Positions 47,915 through 60,240 are shown, numbered from the stretch's first letter. The stretch is 64,000 nucleotides of DNA from Magicicada septendecula (GCA_034769895.1 CM068372.1:440503458-440567457); one strand, 5' to 3'. Made by a program: numbers and translations. Notes: generated from the sequence alone by a model not told the origin.

Positions 47915-49480
47915 GTAGAATTTGGTCGAGGATACAAGGGTTTTTAGAGGATGTGACATTGGTGAGTCTGACCATTGTCTCCCTATATCAAAGATTACTA
48001 TTCCTGGTAGGTGGAAAAAGACGCGACCCATAGAGCGCCAGTGGCCCATACAAACTTTTAAATACACCTATTCCAAGATGACAGTACACGGCACCTGTAC
48101 CGGACTCGGCTGAGACAAACACCCATCATTAATAACATAAATCAAGAATGGGGTAACATAAGAATTGTCATATCTCACGTAGCGCATTAGAAGCATTGAG
48201 GACCATACGTAAAAGACGTGGAAACTGAAGCCTGCGTATATCGGATGATATTGCCCAAATAATAGGGGCTAAGAATCTGGCATATTGAAACACTTAGTGT
48301 AAAGATTTATCAAACAAGGTCTGAATATAAAAATTATCTTGTTGTTGCATCCTCTTCGTTCACTTTATTAATTTAATAATATATATGAACTTTCACTAAT
48401 GAACTTAACTATTGTCACTTCCCAAACGTTTCGAGATGTTGTTTCTCTTCTTCAGTGGGTGTATACTGATTGTCGATTACAGAATAACCGTTACGGAAAA
48501 GTGGTGTGTGTGGTGGGGGTTGATGGTGGGAAGGGATTGGCGCTGAGGTTCGAATTGTGTGTGTGGATCAGTGTATCGAATAGTGTATGTGATTTATAAT
48601 GTATTTGTTCATTTAATATGTTGTTTGGTTGTAGTGTGTGATATCTGTATATTTCAAATTGTTCAGCTCACTAATGAACTTAACTGAATATAAGTCCGCT
48701 GTGCTATTGGCAGAAGAGATATAAGGAAAATCAAACGAAACAGTTGGTACAATTATATAAGTGATATAGAGCACGATGTGCATGATAGGCAGGACAAGTC
48801 TTACAAAATATTACGGCATTTAAATCAGACAGAAAGAGATAACCTGAAGATCAGCAATGTCAGAGAGAAAGAATGGCTCAGATATTATGAACGGCTGTGG
48901 ACTCGGGAGCAATTTGAGGAAACAGTATTTGCAGACATCAACGAATGTGTGGATCCAATAGAAATGGATGAATTCTTAGCAGCTCTACAATGCTGTACAA
49001 ATAGAAAATCGCAGGCCACTGATGGCCTGGATTTCGAGCTTATAAAGTATGCGTCAGCCTTGCTGCATGATAGTTTATTGAACTTTATTGATCTGTACTG
49101 GCCATTGGTCATATCCCAGTGCCCGAAGATTGGCAGACGGCAAACGTAGTCCCCATATTCAAGAAAGGATATCATAATGACTGTGATAACTATAGAGGGG
49201 TCAGCCTGCTTAACACATCTTGTTTAAATTGTATGCATCTGTTCTTGTAAGACGACTGAATCCAATAACGGAGACTATTCTCTCGGAATGGTTTCAGGAA
49301 GGGCAGATCATATTTCGATTGCATTTTCACAATAGTTCAGGTCATCGAAAACCACAGAGAACATCAATGGCTCACATGCATAGTCTTTTGTTTAATTAAA
49401 ATTAACTCACGTAGTAACGAAAAGTCTTTCGGAACGTGATGTACACGTGGAAAAAATCATATTAACTTCAGTCTGGAAAT
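47915..49480 (+). mobile_element. RTE-like LINE ORF2: endonuclease to RT, PLE-interrupted
   Basis: In order: the end of the APE endonuclease, NLVEDTRVFRGCDIGESDHC with the catalytic SDH at 47967-47975; the linker LYRTRLRQTPIINNINQEW; and YQTRSEY broken by an inserted PLE (48331-48684). Then follow IEHDVHDRQDKSYKILRHLN, YYERLWTREQFEE, KSQATDGLDFELIKYASAL, a frameshift, VVPIF-like and NYRGVSLLNT (49188-49217), and CIFTIVQVIENHREH. The region stops before the catalytic YADD. It is the only fragment in the window that keeps endonuclease sequence. Confidence 0.85.
48331..48684 (-). mobile_element. PLE-like insertion inside the LINE
   Basis: CTGAATATAA at 48321-48330 is repeated at 48685-48694. 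Removing the intervening 354 bp restores the LINE reading (TRSEY to SAVLLAEE), so this is an insertion with a 10 bp target duplication. On the minus strand it carries CTGAAGA (complement of 48449-48455), a GAGA/TCTC hairpin and GAAAC (complement of 48428-48432). TCACTAATGAACTTAACT occurs near both ends (48392-48409 and 48667-48684) as terminal direct repeats. Confidence 0.7.
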
Positions 49481-49630
49481 GGGATGCTGTCATGTTACTG
49501 CCTTGAAATTTGAACACTAAAACGCAAGTTAAAAAAAAAAAACGCAATTTTGTAATTTTTGTACACAATTCATGAATTGGATTTTAAAACGGCATAAAAT
49601 TCTGATAAGAAGTCACAAAACCAACACTAA

Positions 49631-50510
49631 AGCCGGCTACGCACTAACCATCCCCGCTGGACGTCATGACGAACAGCAAGTCAAAAACGACAGTGGGGTA
49701 ACATAACATGTCCCCATGTAACATGTCCCATTTCCATGTGCTTTGACATCCATCCGCACGTCGTGTATTTTTTGAAGGATGTGCACGACGAAAAATGAGT
49801 CCAGCAAGACCATCAGCTCAAGCCGCACGACGTGCGGATGGATCGTGTGTAGTGTTGACGGATGTCAAGGAATCATGCGTCGTGCATGTTTGATCATGCG
49901 TACGCTTGCTGTCTATCAAATCGTCATTTTCGAGCAAGTAGGCCTACAGTACATGTTTTTAGAGCACATTTTAAATAAATGTTTACTGTTTAATTTTACG
50001 TTACATTCATTCTTTAGTTTATATTTAATAAGTAACGATTCAGATAAAATTTCAGTTTAATATTTAGTTTAGTTTATTCTTCGTTTACATAATACACTCA
50101 AATATCACTAGCAGTTATTATTTTAAATATTATTATTATTAAATTGTTTTAATTACAATTCATAATGGACCGTGAAATAACATCAAAATTTATCGAAAAA
50201 TATAAATTAAATAGATGTCTGTGGGAGGTATCCTCGGCAGATTACATGCACAAACTGAATGCAATAATAAAACAACACCAATTTTTTGATGTCTTGATAA
50301 AACAGGTGGCATGATTTTCAACAAATTTAATTATCAGAACAATTTTTTAATTTTAATACAGAAAAAATGAATAAAATTATTTTTACAAAACAAAACGAGG
50401 ACTAAAGAACGTCTGGCACGCTGGACGAGTTGCACGTCAGTGTGTATGCGCACATCCATCACCGACGTCGAGCATGGTGGACAGCGGCGATGGTTAGTGC
50501 CTAGCCGGCT
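49631..50510 (+). mobile_element. Harbinger-like element, copy A
   Basis: Terminal inverted repeats AGCCGGCTACGCACTAACCA (49631) and the complement of the right end, AGCCGGCTAGGCACTAACCA (ending 50510), share about 27 of 30 positions. TAA on both sides (49628-49630, 50511-50513) fits the TWA duplication of PIF/Harbinger. A subterminal CATCCATCCGCACGTCGTG repeat is inverted at about 49746-49764 and 49826-49845. It encodes only a short MADF-like frame; the transposase is absent. Confidence 0.8.
50165..50314 (+). pseudogene. MADF-like 49-residue frame in Harbinger copy A
   Basis: The ATG at 50165 opens a 49-residue frame containing FIEKYKLNRCLWEVSSADYM and HKLNA. This is the N-terminal half of a MADF (Myb/SANT-like) domain: the hydrophobic-E-x-Y start, the L-W-E/D core and the D-Y-x-x-K turn. 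Harbinger transposons carry a second protein of this type that helps the transposase bind DNA. The frame stops at about half the normal domain length. The same frame is intact in copy B, which argues it was in the amplified parent. Confidence 0.6.
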
Positions 50511-50769
50511 TAATAGTTTAATAATATTTTTTATTAAAGAAAAAGGCTTTAAAAACCTATTTTATTTGTAATATTGAATTAATTGTAAAATTTTCGCAAG
50601 AATGTCGAATTTCCTTCTAGTAAATATTGAAAAGGTTTAACTGTACGCTAGTTTATGTAAATAAATTGAACGGAATAACGTGAATGTCACATATAGGCCT
50701 ACTGTGTTCCACATAATTTGTTTACTTCTATTTTTGTTACAAATAAAACTGAAGTTCTACAATTATATG

Positions 50770-51310
<541 letters not shown>

Positions 51311-53204
51311 ATAGTCTCTACTTACTGAAAATTTACGTTACTAGGAAATTAACTTTTATGTAAGAACGTAAGAAAGTATTTTACTTCGTTACTAATTATC
51401 TCTGATGAATGCATAGATGCATTGGTTGTAGAAGTTACAGACATAAAAGAAAAAGAATATCATTTTTAAAATTTACCGAACACTAACTTGTATCTGTAGA
51501 TTTCATGCTCATGATCTGTTCCAGTGTTGTCTCGTTCAAATAAAAACACAGTGTAATGAGTCCACTGCTAAATTTTGTAACGTAAAACAGTCGTAACGGT
51601 AAGTAGGTTTAAATAAAGTTATGAAGCCTGAAGCTGAGAGAAATTGGGATTCAGCGGAGGAGAGTGGGGAGGCGACTTGGATTTCTCTCTCTTCGAAAAG
51701 TCGCTTATTTTCCATTTATCAAACGCACGGGGCGTCACGGCTTGCAGCGAAGACCGGAGTAATATTTTCTGGTTCGCCGGCGCGATAAGATGAGCGGAAA
51801 AACGAAAAATCTTCGCCGAACAATCCATCATAGCGCCACGCTCCCCCCTCCCCTACCACACGAACCCGTATATTACTATCGTATTATTATTATAAAGTCA
51901 GCCTCGTCGCGAATATTTTTACGCCGCGGTGGTGGTAGCACTGCAGAGGTGTTTCTCCGTACGCCGCCGCCCTCGCTCGTTTTCCTCACGACGATTTATA
52001 AGCGAAAGTTTCGAAGCTTTAACTGCGGAACCCCGGAGGGGTAGCAGCGCCGCGACCAGTAGCAGCAGCAGCAGCGTGCGTATCTCTCCCTCAGCATACC
52101 TCGTTGTATCTATTATTTTGTTGACCCCGCTGCACGGTTTCACAATTGTGTACAGTGTTCAGTTCAGCCAGACAGCTGGTCAGAGCGCTCACCTTTTGTG
52201 TGCCACACATATCTATCTCGCTCACAATTGAAAAACGTTATTTACAAATGCCATCTATTCAACACTAATACACGTCTCGCATGCGAACAATTTTAGCCAC
52301 TCTTAAATACACCATGTTTCCCATTTTGTTTCCACCGTGTTCAGAAAAATAAAATTAATTCTTCCACCGTATCCAGCGAGCGTGCGCCTGTTTAATGTAT
52401 GCGTGTGTGCAGCGAACCGTACGTGGGGCCATGCATTCGATACCCGCGCACAATGGTTCCGGCTTAATTTATGATAATCCCCTTCGTGTGCGAGAGACTG
52501 TTTTTTCCAGTTACTCTAGTTTCATTAATGCGCTTATTAAAAATAACAACATTTTTACATTAAGATAATTGAATCTTGAGTTTGTATTTATGAAGTATAT
52601 TTACTCACATAAATAACCATTTAAAATTTATTTAAAAAAATAATAAATGTGCAGTGTGTTTAAAAGCAATATATCTTGCAATTTTAAGTGCCATTATCCG
52701 TAGCTTACTTTAATTATTAATTTAATTAGTCTGTTTTGTTTTTGTAGGTCTGCTTATAGACCTCCTTTACTTGTACTTCGTGGTAATAAACAAACCGTGA
52801 CTTCTGTCTTAGCGACATCTGAGTGATTTTAGTCGAGTGCTACCCTGTTGCCGTCTAAAGTTCACTACTGGCATACGTACAGAAGGTCAAGAAGGTAGAC
52901 CGTACCTGCTCAACCACCCTTCGAGGTGTCCGTTAACATTTACTCGGTTGTCACAAAAACCGGATACACTGAATTGACATGAACGGAAGGATAGAAAGAT
53001 TGAAGTTTCTATGTAGAAAAAGCTATATATCGCCGTCACGAATATAATTTGGTATGTATCCCGGTATAAACATAGATGAAACATTCAATAAGTAAAGGGA
53101 CAAATAACAACAGCAACAATAATAATAATAACGACGACGACAATATACATACAACAATGACAAAAATAATAACATTATTATTATGAGAATTGAGATATTA
53201 TTAT
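51311..53204. other. unassigned stretch with CpG-rich core
   Basis: 51620-52180 is CpG-rich with CAGCAGCAGCAGCAG at 52061-52075. The open frames there (100, 84 and 74 codons on both strands) are serine/arginine-rich and overlap, with no domain. No repeat recognised. A non-coding exon or regulatory region is possible but unsupported. Confidence 0.35.
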
Positions 53205-53400
53205 AGTTTTGAGGACGTTATGGGTCTGAGAATTGGACTTTAACGAAATCCCAGACCAGTCGTATTCAAACGGCCGAAATAAGATTTGGACTTGAAGGGA
53301 GAAGGATAAGAAGTTACCCAGGAAGTGATCGAAAGACAAATATGTGATGAAACTTAACAGAACAGAGAAGAATGGGAGAGCTGCGAGAAAATCAACAAGT
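53205..53400 (+). mobile_element. short LINE scrap
   Basis: Reads VYGSENWTLTKSQTSRIQTA then EIRFGLEGRR, the YGSENWTL box of RTE-like ORF2. Immediately after it, ACAGTAGAAACTTATTTAAC (53403) resembles a Tigger-type terminal repeat, but no partner end was found. Confidence 0.65.
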
Positions 53401-53672
53401 GATACAGTAGAAACTTATTTAACCAGAATAAAAGGGATAGTATTTTTTGCCAATATGTGGGAGCTGTTTTTTGGCTATCTAAAGTGGAAACAAACGGCAA
53501 ACATCCAAAGAAAACCATTTTGATTGTACACTATTGGTGTGCTGAAGTTGCCTCACCCATTTCGTAATATGAACGTGACAGTAGTACTATAGTCTCGCCA
53601 GCCTTTCCTGAACGGTAATCTGCGCCGACCCAATGCATGAATTACCTCCACTTTCAAGTATAGCTAAGTTAT

Positions 53673-53897
53673 AGTTGTCTTGTTTGTTCATCATCTTCTC
53701 TCACAGCACTACACTTTATATAATATTGAAACTTTCTCATGTGAAAACTTACTTGTCTTTTTCGTTGAACGCGTTTCGGCGTCGTATTCGCCTTCGTCAG
53801 CTTAGAAACAGACTGACGAAGGCGAATACGACGCCGAAACGCGTTCAACGAAAAAGACAAGTAAGTTTTCACATGAGAAAGTTTCAATATTATATAA
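53673..53897. mobile_element. PLE-like snapback with perfect palindrome
   Basis: Flanked by AGTATAGCTAAGTTAT (53657-53672) and AGTATAGCCAAGTTAT (53898-53913), a 16 bp direct repeat with one mismatch. The insert consists of about 40 bp plus an 88 bp perfect inverted repeat. The orientation matches the other snapbacks here: left motif on minus, right motif on plus. No protein. Confidence 0.7.
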
Positions 53898-53900
53898 AGT
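53713..53900. repeat. 88 bp perfect inverted repeat, 12 bp loop
   Basis: Arms 53713-53800 and 53813-53900 are exact reverse complements. Right arm: CTGACGA 53813-53819, GGCG/CGCC hairpin, GAAAC 53836-53840, then GCGTTC. The long frames across it on both strands are mirror images and not proteins. Confidence 0.97.
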
Positions 53901-53913
53901 ATAGCCAAGTTAT

Positions 53914-54746
53914 CTTGACAGAAGAGAGGGGAGACACCGCTATAACGTCCACTGTCTCGCTTCCATATTATTACCCTCTCCGTCACACACATGCTTCCGT
54001 TGTTCTCCCCACTCTCGTTGTAGCCGATGTTCACGCTACGAAACACTGGGCAAGAAACGTTCTGCGCATGTGCGAAGTGAATGAAAATTTAGTTAGCCTC
54101 GCGACGAGGTGTTTATCTACTGCGCATCGAGACCCGAGTGTTCAATTTACGTCGTCCTGCTTCTAATCAAAATACTGAGAGTGTTTTTCCTCTATTGTAC
54201 GCATAGGCACGTCATTATATCGTTACTTCCAGGTTTTGTTGTACATTGTCAAAGAGACCAATCAATATTCGTGTTTTCATTTACTTTCCTTTTTAATTGT
54301 TCAGTGAACATTACTACTCAAATGTTACTACTAATATTTAGTGAATACTAGTGAGAACTACTAATATTACTCAAATATTTAGTGAATTGCGTAGTACCTG
54401 TGTGATTTACTAACGTGTATGTTTCCCTTTACCCGTATTAATATAAAATTAATGTTTTTTTTTTACAGGTGAGATGTTACAACTGAAATTCTGAATCGAG
54501 CTGTGCCAAAAATATAAGTAAGTAGACAAACAGTCCATACTGTTAAAAATGAGTATTATGTCACCAGTACTCAGGTATCATTTCTGCATTGCCTTGTTTT
54601 CCTTCTGTAGAGAAAATAATTTTGCCGTGGTTATTTTGAAAAGTTAACGTTATACCTTCTATAACCTTTGTATAGCCTACCTTCTACATGATTTCAACTA
54701 GAACCTCAGTTTTATCCACTCTGTCTGTCTGTCTATATATCTGTCT

Positions 54747-54747
<1 letters not shown>
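53914..54747. other. unassigned stretch
   Basis: No family recognised. A T-run plus CAG at 54452-54470 looks like a 3' splice site but no exon can be shown. Confidence 0.35.
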
Positions 54748-54825
<78 letters not shown>

Positions 54826-54842
54826 CGCTCGCTCGCTCGCTC
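54748..54842 (+). repeat. (CT)n-(CGCT)n microsatellite
   Basis: About 37 CT units followed by five CGCT units (54822-54842). Confidence 0.95.
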
Positions 54843-55789
54843 TTCGTCTTAAATACATTTGTAAGTTTTCTTTAATTGCTGTTTCTTACATAATGTGGCC
54901 AAAACAACCGGATTCAGTTAAAGAGACAACAAGTTGGAGATAAATGTCATGGCTATAAACAAATTGATCGTAGCAGGAGATACAAGACGCATTGGGATAA
55001 AATCATTTTAAGTAAATCTTGTGAAAATTGACAAGATATACCTCGACTGCGCTAAAAGGTTAAAGCGTTTACATTTTCTGGTCGAACTCGTTGGAGGTTT
55101 GCCTGTCATAAGTTTGTTTAACGTGATATGTTGTACTGCGTAACACCAGAGTTCAGTGAATGTCATTCCATATATATTTTGTAGAAAAACAACTAGATAA
55201 AGTTGAGTGAGGTCACACAGGTCTTTGGGAAACGAATCGCGTTGAAGGTTGAAAGGAGGTTTGATTTCGAGCGTTTTATATGAATTTCTCCAAGCTTACA
55301 TGAAGGCGACCCGTAAAAAAGATAAAAAGGTTTTATAATGTAAAATTCATGTCCTTTATAAATTTTCCGTATCCTGTTTTTCTTAGAATTCGATGTTTCA
55401 TAAATGGTACATGGTAACTGTTTGCCGCACACGTATGAGGACATGAGTTTGAGACCCATGTTGTGCAGCAGGAATATTGTGGTAGTATAAAACGTGTGAC
55501 AGATTTTTAACCATTAGTTTCATGTAATCGATTGTTGATAATTGCTCTTTATCGTGACTATTCACGTACAGTGACTTGTTTTATAACAAAAGCATATAGT
55601 CGTGTGCTTGAAGCACACTTGTGAAGGCATACATAGTATTAGCCAGGCAAACATTGTATTAACATTGATGGGTGACCACGCGATGCACGGCCGCCCGCTT
55701 CCTGAAGGCGAAGATTCGATTCAGATGGTAGTACAATGGAATTAAGTCGAAACGTAATTCGGCCCCACGAAGCAGTGGAATGGGAGTAT
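54843..55789. other. unassigned stretch
   Basis: No gene or repeat family recognised. The left inverted repeat of the next Harbinger copy is not found in 55740-55789. Confidence 0.4.
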
Positions 55790-56582
55790 GACCGACGTCG
55801 GTGCTGGATGTGCGTACCACACTGTGGTGCAACTCGTCCAGCGTGCCAGACGTTCTTTAGTTCTTGTTGTGTTTTGTAAAAATCATTTTATTGATTTTTT
55901 TTCTGTATTAAAATTAAAAAATTGTTCTGATAATTAAATCTGTTGAAAATCATGCCACCTGTTTTATCAAGACATCAAAAAATGGGTGTTGTTTTATTAT
56001 TGCATTCAGTTTGTGCATGTAATCTGCCGAGGATACCTCCCACAGACATCTATTTAATTTATATTTTTCGATAAATTTTGATGTTATTTCACGGTCCATT
56101 ATGAATTGTAATTTAAATAAATTAATAATAACAGTATTTAAAATAATAACTGCTAATGATATTTGAATGTATTATGTAAACGAAGAATAAACTAAACTAA
56201 ATATTAAACTGAAATTTTATCTGAATCGTTACTTATTAAATATAAACTAAAGAATGAATGTAACGTAAAATTAAACAGTAAACATTTATTTAAAATGTGC
56301 TCTAAAAACATGTACTGTAGGCCTACTTGCTCGAAAATGACGATTTGATAGACAGCAAGCGTACGCATGATCAAACATGCACGACGCATGATTCCTTGAC
56401 ATCCGTCAACACTACACACGATCCATCCGCACGTCGTGCGGCTTGAGTTGATGGTCTTGCTGGACTCATTTTTCGTCGTGCACATCCTTCAAAAAATACA
56501 CGACGTACGGATGGATGTCAAAGTTACGCACTGATGCTGCCCGTCATGACGTCCAGCGGGGATGGTTAGTGCGTAATCGGCT
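55790..56582 (-). mobile_element. Harbinger-like element, copy B (inverted, end-deleted)
   Basis: The reverse complement is nearly identical to copy A (49631-50510) over most of its length. The end at 56582 keeps AGCCG-type ACTAACCATCCCCGCTGG and a following TAA (56583-56585). The other terminal repeat is missing, with similarity ending near 55790 at ACGTCGGTG. The 93-codon frame at 56204-56485 differs from that in copy A by a single residue. That frame spans subterminal repeats and is probably not a protein. Confidence 0.8.
55950..56099 (-). pseudogene. MADF-like 49-residue frame in Harbinger copy B
   Basis: Same 49-residue frame as in copy A, minus strand, ATG at 56097-56099, with HQF changed to HPF near residue 39. 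It is a half-length MADF-like segment (CLWEVSSADYM core). Confidence 0.6.
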
Positions 56583-56864
56583 TAAGAATGTATTGTGTTA
56601 TGGGTGCAACAGAAGTGTCCAATAGCTCTGCGTATCGCTTTGGGCAATTCACTATGTATGTTTACAAACAACTTCTGAAATAATAAATTTTTCTCTGTGC
56701 TTTCTGTAGGGTTTGTAGGAGCATAAGGTTATCTGTTTGAGGCTTAGTTTTTGTTTCTACTAAGTTCAAGCAAGATTTTTGATACTACGACGTGGAGCAA
56801 GCCCGTCGCCAGCCATTCGCCGCATCCCGAATCTCAAAGAGCTCCCGCCGCTGGGGACAACCAT

Positions 56865-57085
56865 GTATGAGGGGTTTCTAGGTGTTGCCTGCTACCGGCC
56901 GTGGGATTTCAATTAGACATGTCTAATTCATGGTCAGGGTCAGTGTTGGCCGAGGCCGGGTCCAAGATTCATCTGGCACAGACGAGCGTTGACCGAGGAC
57001 GCAAATAAAGAATTGCCGTAGAAACGAGCACAGGACATCCTGGAAACAGTCCGTACAGTGGGGTTCAGAGAACGGACAGCTAGAG
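56865..57085 (+). repeat. dispersed repeat shared with 34.3 kb (unclassified)
   Basis: Second copy of the family at 34215-34450; the shared landmarks are listed there. The sequence to about 57340 may belong to the same element but has no match in the window. Confidence 0.45.
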
Positions 57086-57448
57086 CGTTTCGGATACTCA
57101 GGTCGGATGTCAGGTAACAAGTAATGCATGGTACAGGCTCAAACATGGTACATGAGTGCAACATACACTGTAACGATGACTTTTTCCTAGGTCTGCGGGA
57201 CATAGAATTGCAGCAGAGCAGAGGTCTGAGTTGATCACAGTCTGTGGACAGTTTCGCGGGTTACTTGCCTGGAATATGCTCACCGGGTGAGACTTCTGTC
57301 GAGGTGAAGCCGTAGGTACTTCACACCAGGAGACCATGGGAATCGAGTGTCACCTATGTATAGTCTGGGAGGAAGGCTTCTGCATCTGCAGAAGACTACA
57401 GCTATGCTGTTGACCGCGTTAATGAAGACTCTCCATTTTTTTACACAC

Positions 57449-57859
57449 TTATTGTATGTGTCCAGTTAGTCCCGTAGCCAGATAACTGTATTTTCGCGCT
57501 ACGATCGACAACATACCTGCCGTGTCGTAGGCGAAGCGGGTTGGAACCATCTTGTGTGTGTACAGAGGTATACAGAGACCAAAGAGGCTACCCTGACGTA
57601 CTTCAGCGGTAATTGCACTGTCCGAAGAACAAGCGCTACCACTCTCACGCGGAAGGTTCTGATCCGAAGAAAGCTTGTCGATCAGATGAACGTAGCAATT
57701 CGGAAGCACAGTTTCCGTCAATTTGTACAAACGTCCAGGATGCCATACATTCGATCGAAGGTCACTCGAGGCATTGCTACCATGGTTATACGAGGCTGAA
57801 AAGGATTGGTGAAGGATAGTAGGGAGTGGAGGAGGATTGTTGTGAAGGCCAAGGTCCAC
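57449..57859 (-). mobile_element. Jockey-clade LINE RT palm fragment
   Basis: The minus-strand frame reads NVWHPGRLYKLTETVLPNCY, then AITAEVRQGSLFG where Jockey RTs have A-G-V-P-Q-G-S-V-L-G, then RFAYDTAGML where F-A-D-D-T-A is expected. The catalytic aspartate pair is thus altered to A-Y-D and the proline of the PQGS box is lost. It covers RT motifs A-side to C. Different portion and orientation from the Jockey copy at 45 kb. Confidence 0.75.
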
Positions 57860-59111
57860 CAGGGGCTGGAGAGCCAGTGAAAGAAAGAAGAAGACTTCGT
57901 GAAATACGCGGAATAAAGTATGGTTTATTTTTGAAAAATATTTTTTCGTTTAGGGTTACCTGACGTAGAATATATAGGCTGTTTTTAATGTTACTGAAGT
58001 GTCTGTAGATACAGAACGTAAGACCTGTCTAGTTAGCATATTTAGTAGTAAAAACGATTTTTTTTTTAGTAGAAAGAGAGGTGGGGGAAAAAGAAATCTG
58101 CTTTAGGTACTCGTTTGTTAAGTAATGCATCAGACTTGTGACTTTCTCGGAAACCATAGCAAACAAACGGACAAATGGAAAGTTTTTACAATTAAAATAA
58201 AAGCCATCAACTGTTGTTGTGTTTTTGCTTTTGTTTTGTTTTTCTTCTGTATCGAATTTGAGCGTTGTTTACCATTTCGAGTAAGATTTAATTGATTCTA
58301 AACGAATCAATAAATAAATAATGAAGGGAAAAACAACTTTTTTACCCCGATTAATTTATTCATTTTAAACACACACACACACACTCTCGGTCTCCAAGCT
58401 TTGTCATGTACAAGTACTGTCGACGTGCGCGCGCGAGCTCGTGTTTCATCCATAATGAAAACCTGATAGACAGTATGGCAGGCGGACCGTGTGTGTATGG
58501 TAGCGCGCGCGCGTGCGTCTGTTTGAGAGTTAGATCGGTTTGCGTCCGTATGTTTTGTTTTTTCGGTTCGATTAATTTAAGATATAACAACAGCATTGTC
58601 TGGGCCCGGTGTGTGTTTTCCTAATGCATTTAATTAATTTGAGTGTACGCCATGTTCTGTGCGAAGGGAATTAAAAATAAAACTAAACAAAATAAAAAGA
58701 AGTCGGGACAGAAGTATTTAAGATTTTTTTTAGTCGCAGTTGAAAAAATCGTTTTACATTTAAAGCGAATTAAATCGAATGTCCTTTTGTTACCACACAG
58801 ATACAGCGGACCGACATTCGAATCCGATTGTGAAAATAACAATAAACATCTCGGCAAAAAATACTCGATTTGTGAATTTTTATCGGTATTGCGTTTAATG
58901 GAAGCGAGAAAATGTTTTACTTCGCCGAGCGTACAGAGTAGGCTACTACTAACATTGCTCTCGGAGCCGGTCCGCCGAGCCCGTCTATTGCGATACTGGG
59001 TCAGTGTGTTGGTGTAATTACAGGAAGATATTCTTATGTTCGTGAAGAACCAGAGGGAACGCAACGGACGCTAAATATGGGTAGATGGTACGCGTAGTGA
59101 TAACAAAGATT
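57860..59111. other. unassigned stretch
   Basis: Includes (CA)n at 58369-58384 and a GCGCGCGC segment at 58427-58434 and 58502-58511. Overlapping frames of 144 and 124 codons at 58630-59064 have no domain. Confidence 0.35.
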
Positions 59112-59608
59112 TTACACCTCGTATTGCTTGTCAGATACTCGTAGTTCCTGCTCTTACACCTCGTATTGCTTGTCAGATACTCGTAGTTCCTGTTTTTACA
59201 CCTCGTATTGCTTGTCAGATACTCCTTGTTCCTGCTTTTACGCCTCGTATTGCTTGTCAGATACTCATAGTTCCTGTTTTTATGTACACCTCGTATTGCT
59301 TGTCAGGTACTCATAGTTTCTGTTTTTACGCCTCGTACCCGTTTTTATGCCTCGTATTGCTTGTCAGGTACTCGCAGTTCCTGTTTTTATATACACCTCG
59401 TATTGCTTGTCAGATACTCGTAGTACCTGTTTTTACACCTCGTATTGCTTGTCAGATACTCATAGTTCCTGTTTTTACGCCTCGTATTGCTTGTCAGATA
59501 CTCGTAGTTCCTGTTTTTATGCCTTGTATTGCTTGTCAGGTACTCGGAGTTCCTGTTTTTATGTACACCTCGTATTGCTCGTCAAATACTCCTAGTTCCT
59601 GTTTTTAC
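59112..59608 (+). repeat. 42 bp minisatellite, about 11.5 units
   Basis: Tandem units built on CTCGTATTGCTTGTCAGATA then CTCGTAGTTCCTGTTTTTAC. Most are 42 bp. Some carry a 4-5 base TGTA-type insertion, and one unit near 59331 is truncated. Because 42 is a multiple of three and the unit has no stops on the plus strand, the frames stay open (14-residue repeat YCLSDTRSSCFYTS). Confidence 0.95.
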
Positions 59609-59611
59609 TTC

Positions 59612-59725
59612 CTTATTCGGTAAGGAAATGGAAGTATGGTGATCGCGAAAAAATCGTGTTCGAGATAAGGGCTGATTCTGATTGTCCTACTCTCAAAACA
59701 TGAAGAAAATAAAAGTAATTTTCCG

Positions 59726-59787
<62 letters not shown>

Positions 59788-60240
59788 AATTTTTTCAATG
59801 GCGACCGATAACTGCCGCAAATTGAAACAGAGTCAAATAATGTTTTGCATATGTGCCCGAGTTGTAGAGGACTCAAGGCCCATTGATTTTTGTGAAAATC
59901 GGTTAAGGGGAAGGGGTAGTTTACCTGCAACGTTTTACGTTTTAACAAGAGTAAAGTACTTAATAAAGTATCCTGAAAAGAAGGTCCATAATAATCCACT
60001 GTAGAAAGGTAGATGAAATATCTATAAATGAAAAGGGTAGTTGAAGGAGGAGTGGTAATTTTCTATAAATGAAAATGATAGTAGAAGGGGGAGGGGATAA
60101 TTTTTAACATTGAAAATGTTTATAAGGACGTGTCGCACATTTGCGGCCGATCGCTGGTGCGTGATCGAAAATGGGAATCGGTGAGTTTCCATAGAAACTA
60201 CGTCTTTGTTGTCAATAACGTAGTACACATATAAAACTTC
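59612..60240 (+). repeat. dispersed repeat, copy 2 (unclassified)
   Basis: Homologous to the reverse complement of 20623-21050, with extra sequence: a (TG)n at 59727-59786 and a partial internal duplication around 60012-60100. It abuts the minisatellite. A segment at 60207-60238 reappears inverted at 60402-60436, which may mark the element's far end. Confidence 0.75.
59727..59786 (+). repeat. (TG)n microsatellite within dispersed repeat
   Basis: 30 TG units where copy 1 has only GTGTCTGTGTGTA. Confidence 0.95.

Noticed and set aside
49779..50060. 93-residue frame conserved in both Harbinger copies as a gene
   Set aside because: Conservation reflects recent duplication of the element, and the frame starts within subterminal inverted repeats with no known domain.
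53675..54166. 163-codon plus-strand frame and 125-codon minus-strand frame
   Set aside because: Both run through the perfect palindrome and read the same arm from opposite sides.
59112..59608. CRISPR-like array
   Set aside because: Units are contiguous and nearly identical with no unique spacers, in a eukaryotic sequence context.
59128..59623. Repeat protein with 14-residue units
   Set aside because: Open frames follow from a 42 bp tandem unit without stops; no start context and no related protein known to me.
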